NCBI GenBank assembly: GCA_964514105.1
Contig: CAZEPJ010000082.1
Span: 1-18,698 of the forward strand
Length of the DNA: 18,698 nt
Source of the DNA: CAZEPJ01 sp964514105
GTDB lineage: Bacteria; Desulfobacterota; Desulfocorpusculales; Desulfocorpusculum
Reading direction: 5' to 3'
Shown here: positions 16,272 to 18,698 of the stretch, in pieces
Numbering within the stretch: the first letter of the stretch is position 1
Layout of the letters: each line of letters opens with the position of its first letter
The notes under the pieces: generated by a model
What the model was told of the DNA's origin: nothing
Seen by the model: only the letters and a program-made list of their open reading frames with translations
Database searches by the model: none
Program-made: the position numbers and the translations under genes

Positions 16272-18560
16272 TCATGCGCACTTGGTGAAGCCGCAAAAGC
16301 GGCACACCTCGCACCCCTCGGCGTGCTCCACGGCCCCCCCGCAGTCCGGGCACGAGCCCACCACCATGCCCGTCAGGCGGCGGCTCACCGGGGCCTGGGC
16401 GTCGCCGAGATGATGGCCGTTGCCGCCCGCCTGATGCTCCAGGACCTTGGCGATGGCGTCGGCGCACGACAGGACCATGCCCCCCTTGACCCACAGCGGG
16501 GCGGGACAGCGGATGCCCTTCATCTGCTTGACGATGGCGTCCACGCTCACCCGGGACCTCAGGGCCAGGGAGATGAGCCGGCCGATCCCCTCGATCTGGG
16601 AGGCGGCGCAGCCCCCGGACTTGCCCATCTGGGCGAAGACCTCGCAAATCCCGTCGTCGTCGTAGTTCACGGTGACGTACAGCTTGCCGCATCCCGTGCC
16701 CACGCGCTCCGTGAGCCCCTGGGTCACCAGGGGCCTGGCTCTGGGGGCGATCTTCGGGAGCCCCCTGGGGATGCGCTGGACCTCCGGCTCCACCCGTTCG
16801 GGCGCGGCCGAGGCCGCGGGGACCTGGGCCAATTCCGAGGGGGCGCAGCGGCCGATGTTGAGCACCTGGGAGTCCCGGCTGCGGTCGCGGTAGATGGTCA
16901 CCCCCTTGCAGCCGGCCTCGTAGGCCAGCCAGTACGCGCGGGCCACGTCCTCGGGCGTGGCCTCCTGGGGGAAGTTCACGGTCTTGGAGACGGCGTTGTC
17001 CGTATGGGCCTGAAAGGCCGCCTGAATCCTCACGTGCCACTCCGGGGCGATGTCGTGAGCGGTGACGAAGACCGCCCGGACCCCCTCGGGGATCTCGTCG
17101 ATCTCCCGGATGCCACCCTGGGCGGCCACCCGCCGCATGAGCTCCTCCCGATGGAATCCCCCGGCCTTGGCCGCCTCCACGAACAACGGATGGACCTCCA
17201 GGAGCTCGTCGTTGTCCATGACCTTGCGGATGTAGCTCACGGCGAACAGCGGCTCGATGCCGCTGGAACAGCCGGCGATGATGCTCAGGGTCCCGGTGGG
17301 GGCGATGGTCGTGGTGGTGGCGTTGCGCAGGGGAGGCATCCCCTTGCGGGGATAGACGCTCTGCGGGAAGTTGGGGAAGGCCCCCCGCATCTCCGCCAGC
17401 AGGGCGGACGTCTCTCGGGCCTTGGCCTGGACCCGCGCCATGACCCGCCTGGCCACGTCGATGGCCTCGGGGGAATCGTAGGGCACCCCCAGCCGGATGA
17501 GCAGGTCGGCGAATCCCATGACCCCCAGGCCGATCTTGCGGTTCCCCTTGGTCATGGCCTCGATCTGGGGGAGGGGGTAGCGGTTGACGTCGATGACGTC
17601 GTCCAGGAAGCGCACGGCCGCCGCCACGACGCGATCCAGGCGCTCCTCGTCCAGCTCCCAGCCGCCGCTCCCCCCTTTGACCATCCTGGCCAGGTTGACG
17701 GAGCCCAGATTGCACGACTCGTACGGGAGCAGCGGTTGCTCCCCGCACGGGTTGGTCCCCTCGAAGGGTCCCAGGGACGGGGTGGGGTTGTCGGCGTTGA
17801 TCCGATCCAGAAACAGGACCCCGGGGTCGCCGCTCTTCCACGCCTGCCGCACGATCTCGTCGAAGACCTCCCGGGCGGGAAGAGATTGCACGGCCCGCCC
17901 CGTGTGCGGGTCCAGAAGGTCGTAGTTCCCCCCGCGCTCCAGGGCGGACATGAACAGGTCCGTGATGGCCACCGAGAGGTTGAAGTTGTTGAACCGGTCC
18001 AGGTCCTCCTTGGCGTAGATGAACTCCCGGATGTCCGGGTGGTCCACCCTGAGGACTCCCATGTTCGCGCCCCGCCGCTTGCCCCCCTGCTTGATGACGT
18101 CCGTCGCCGTGTCGAAGACCTTCATGAAGGAGACCGGGCCGCTGGAGACTCCCCCCGTGGAGGCCACCGTGCTGCCCTTGGGGCGCAGGCGGCTGAAAGA
18201 GAATCCCGTGCCGCCCCCGGACTTGTGGATCATGGCCGTGTGCTTGACGGACTCGAAGATGTCGTCCATGGAGTCGGCCACCGGAAGGACGAAGCAGGCG
18301 GAGAGCTGCCCCAGTTCCTTTCCAGCGTTCATGAGGGTGGGGGAGTTGGGGAGGAACTCCAACCGCGTCATGATACCGTAAAAGAGACCCTCGGCCTCGC
18401 GGGGGTCCTCGTCGGCCTGGGCCACGGCACCGGCCACCCGGCGGAACATCTCGTCGGGGGTCTCGACGACCTTGCCATTCTCGTCCTTGGCGAGATAGCG
18501 CCTCTCCAGCACGCGCAGGGCGTTTGCCGACAGATCGATCCGGGTCCGTTTTCGGGCCAT
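16272..18560 (-). CDS. nrdJ: vitamin B12-dependent (class II) ribonucleotide reductase
   Basis: Adenosylcobalamin-dependent ribonucleoside-diphosphate reductase, 762 residues, full length; it makes deoxyribonucleotides with or without oxygen. The active site is readable: NPCGEQPLLPYESCNLGSVN holds Asn270, thiyl Cys272, Glu274 and the disulfide Cys283, whose partner is Cys89 in LSACFVLP. Downstream are NRKIGLGVMGFADLL and APTGTLSIIAGCSSGIEPLF. The C-terminal part (TGCGKLYVTVNYDDDGICEV onward) and a Cys-rich tail, CPDCGGAVEHAEGCEVCRFC followed by GFTKCA, form the zinc-binding re-reduction tail. The ATG at 18560 is preceded by GAGGA and matches the usual basic N-terminus. The frame is open further upstream, but that part overlaps the promoter. 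The gene stands alone and converges with the TOTE side. Confidence 0.96.
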   Translation of the reverse strand: MARKRTRIDLSANALRVLERRYLAKDENGKVVETPDEMFRRVAGAVAQADEDPREAEGLFYGIMTRLEFLPNSPTLMNAGKELGQLSACFVLPVADSMDDIFESVKHTAMIHKSGGGTGFSFSRLRPKGSTVASTGGVSSGPVSFMKVFDTATDVIKQGGKRRGANMGVLRVDHPDIREFIYAKEDLDRFNNFNLSVAITDLFMSALERGGNYDLLDPHTGRAVQSLPAREVFDEIVRQAWKSGDPGVLFLDRINADNPTPSLGPFEGTNPCGEQPLLPYESCNLGSVNLARMVKGGSGGWELDEERLDRVVAAAVRFLDDVIDVNRYPLPQIEAMTKGNRKIGLGVMGFADLLIRLGVPYDSPEAIDVARRVMARVQAKARETSALLAEMRGAFPNFPQSVYPRKGMPPLRNATTTTIAPTGTLSIIAGCSSGIEPLFAVSYIRKVMDNDELLEVHPLFVEAAKAGGFHREELMRRVAAQGGIREIDEIPEGVRAVFVTAHDIAPEWHVRIQAAFQAHTDNAVSKTVNFPQEATPEDVARAYWLAYEAGCKGVTIYRDRSRDSQVLNIGRCAPSELAQVPAASAAPERVEPEVQRIPRGLPKIAPRARPLVTQGLTERVGTGCGKLYVTVNYDDDGICEVFAQMGKSGGCAASQIEGIGRLISLALRSRVSVDAIVKQMKGIRCPAPLWVKGGMVLSCADAIAKVLEHQAGGNGHHLGDAQAPVSRRLTGMVVGSCPDCGGAVEHAEGCEVCRFCGFTKCA

Positions 18561-18609
18561 GGGCTTTCCTCGGGACAAGAGGTGCACCCTCATCGGGGTC
18601 GCCGGGCAC

Positions 18610-18623
18610 GGCGCCCGGGCGCC
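18610..18623. repeat. perfect 14-base palindrome in the nrdJ leader
   Basis: GGCGCCCGGGCGCC is its own reverse complement and lies within the nrdJ leader, about 50 bases before the ATG. It could be a protein-binding dyad or arms of a leader hairpin with the flanking GC-rich bases. In such GC-rich DNA a chance palindrome of this kind is not remote. Confidence 0.4.
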
Positions 18624-18655
18624 GGGGAGTGCAGGGCTGTTTTTCGAGCCTTCAT

Positions 18656-18684
18656 AGTATAGGCAACCCCCCATGTGGAATCAA
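18656..18684 (-). promoter_or_regulatory. sigma70 promoter of nrdJ
   Basis: On the minus strand, -35 TTGATT (18684-18679) and -10 TATACT (18661-18656) are spaced by exactly 17 bases. Transcription would start near 18649, leaving a leader of about 90 bases. No clear NrdR box (the paired operators common before nrd genes) overlaps it, and the leader is too short for a cobalamin riboswitch. Confidence 0.75.
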
Positions 18685-18698
18685 GAGGGGTGCGCCCC

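Noticed and set aside
15730..18609. Very long open frames in alternative frames over nrdJ (959 codons minus, 779 codons plus)
   Set aside because: The true nrdJ frame carries all class II reductase motifs; the others are compositional shadows rich in Arg/Gly/Pro or His/Asp/Leu.

Overview
The window is mostly GC-rich bacterial chromosome with dense genes, short or overlapping junctions and Shine-Dalgarno starts. Two in-frame UGA codons that read as selenocysteine, a class II (B12-dependent) ribonucleotide reductase and a Slp-type outer-membrane lipoprotein suggest a selenocysteine-decoding Gram-negative bacterium. A deltaproteobacterial or related environmental lineage is my guess; no rRNA or other marker here fixes the taxonomy.

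Layout. (a) 1-2267, minus strand: a creatininase-family amidohydrolase followed by two PotB/PotC-type ABC permeases with 4-base overlaps. The last permease runs off the left edge, and the block is less GC-rich than the rest. (b) 2268-2993: a decayed short-chain dehydrogenase remnant. (c) 2994-3518, plus strand: a Slp-family lipoprotein. (d) 3544-8116, minus strand: a tight five-gene operon. In transcription order it holds a MerB-like (alkylmercury lyase family) protein with two in-frame UGA codons, an NTF2/SnoaL-like protein, an FAD/NAD(P)H oxidoreductase of the type also found fused to SelD, a SagB/ThcOx-type tandem nitroreductase, and SfsA. (e) 8291-11609, plus strand: a clear sigma70 promoter, a structured leader and carB. 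(f) 11610-12565: a repeat remnant, a FitA/VapB-like antitoxin and a frameshifted PIN (VapC) toxin. (g) 12627-13136: a DUF1254-like protein. (h) 13172-15628: a complete TOTE-type primase-helicase. (i) 15629-16271: a non-coding stretch with a fragment of an unnamed protein family. (j) 16272-18560, minus strand: nrdJ with its promoter at 18656-18684.

The main discovery is the gene at 7409-8116. Conventional calling would split it into two or three ORFs or call it a pseudogene. Its two UGAs fall at the positions of the two catalytic cysteines of MerB (Cys96 and Cys159), and each is followed by a compact hairpin with a GGU(C) apical loop at the distance expected of a bacterial SECIS element. It reads as a double-selenocysteine MerB homologue. 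It heads an operon with an oxidoreductase from a family linked to selenophosphate synthetase, which suggests a selenium-based organometal or organometalloid processing system. Its substrate cannot be told from sequence.
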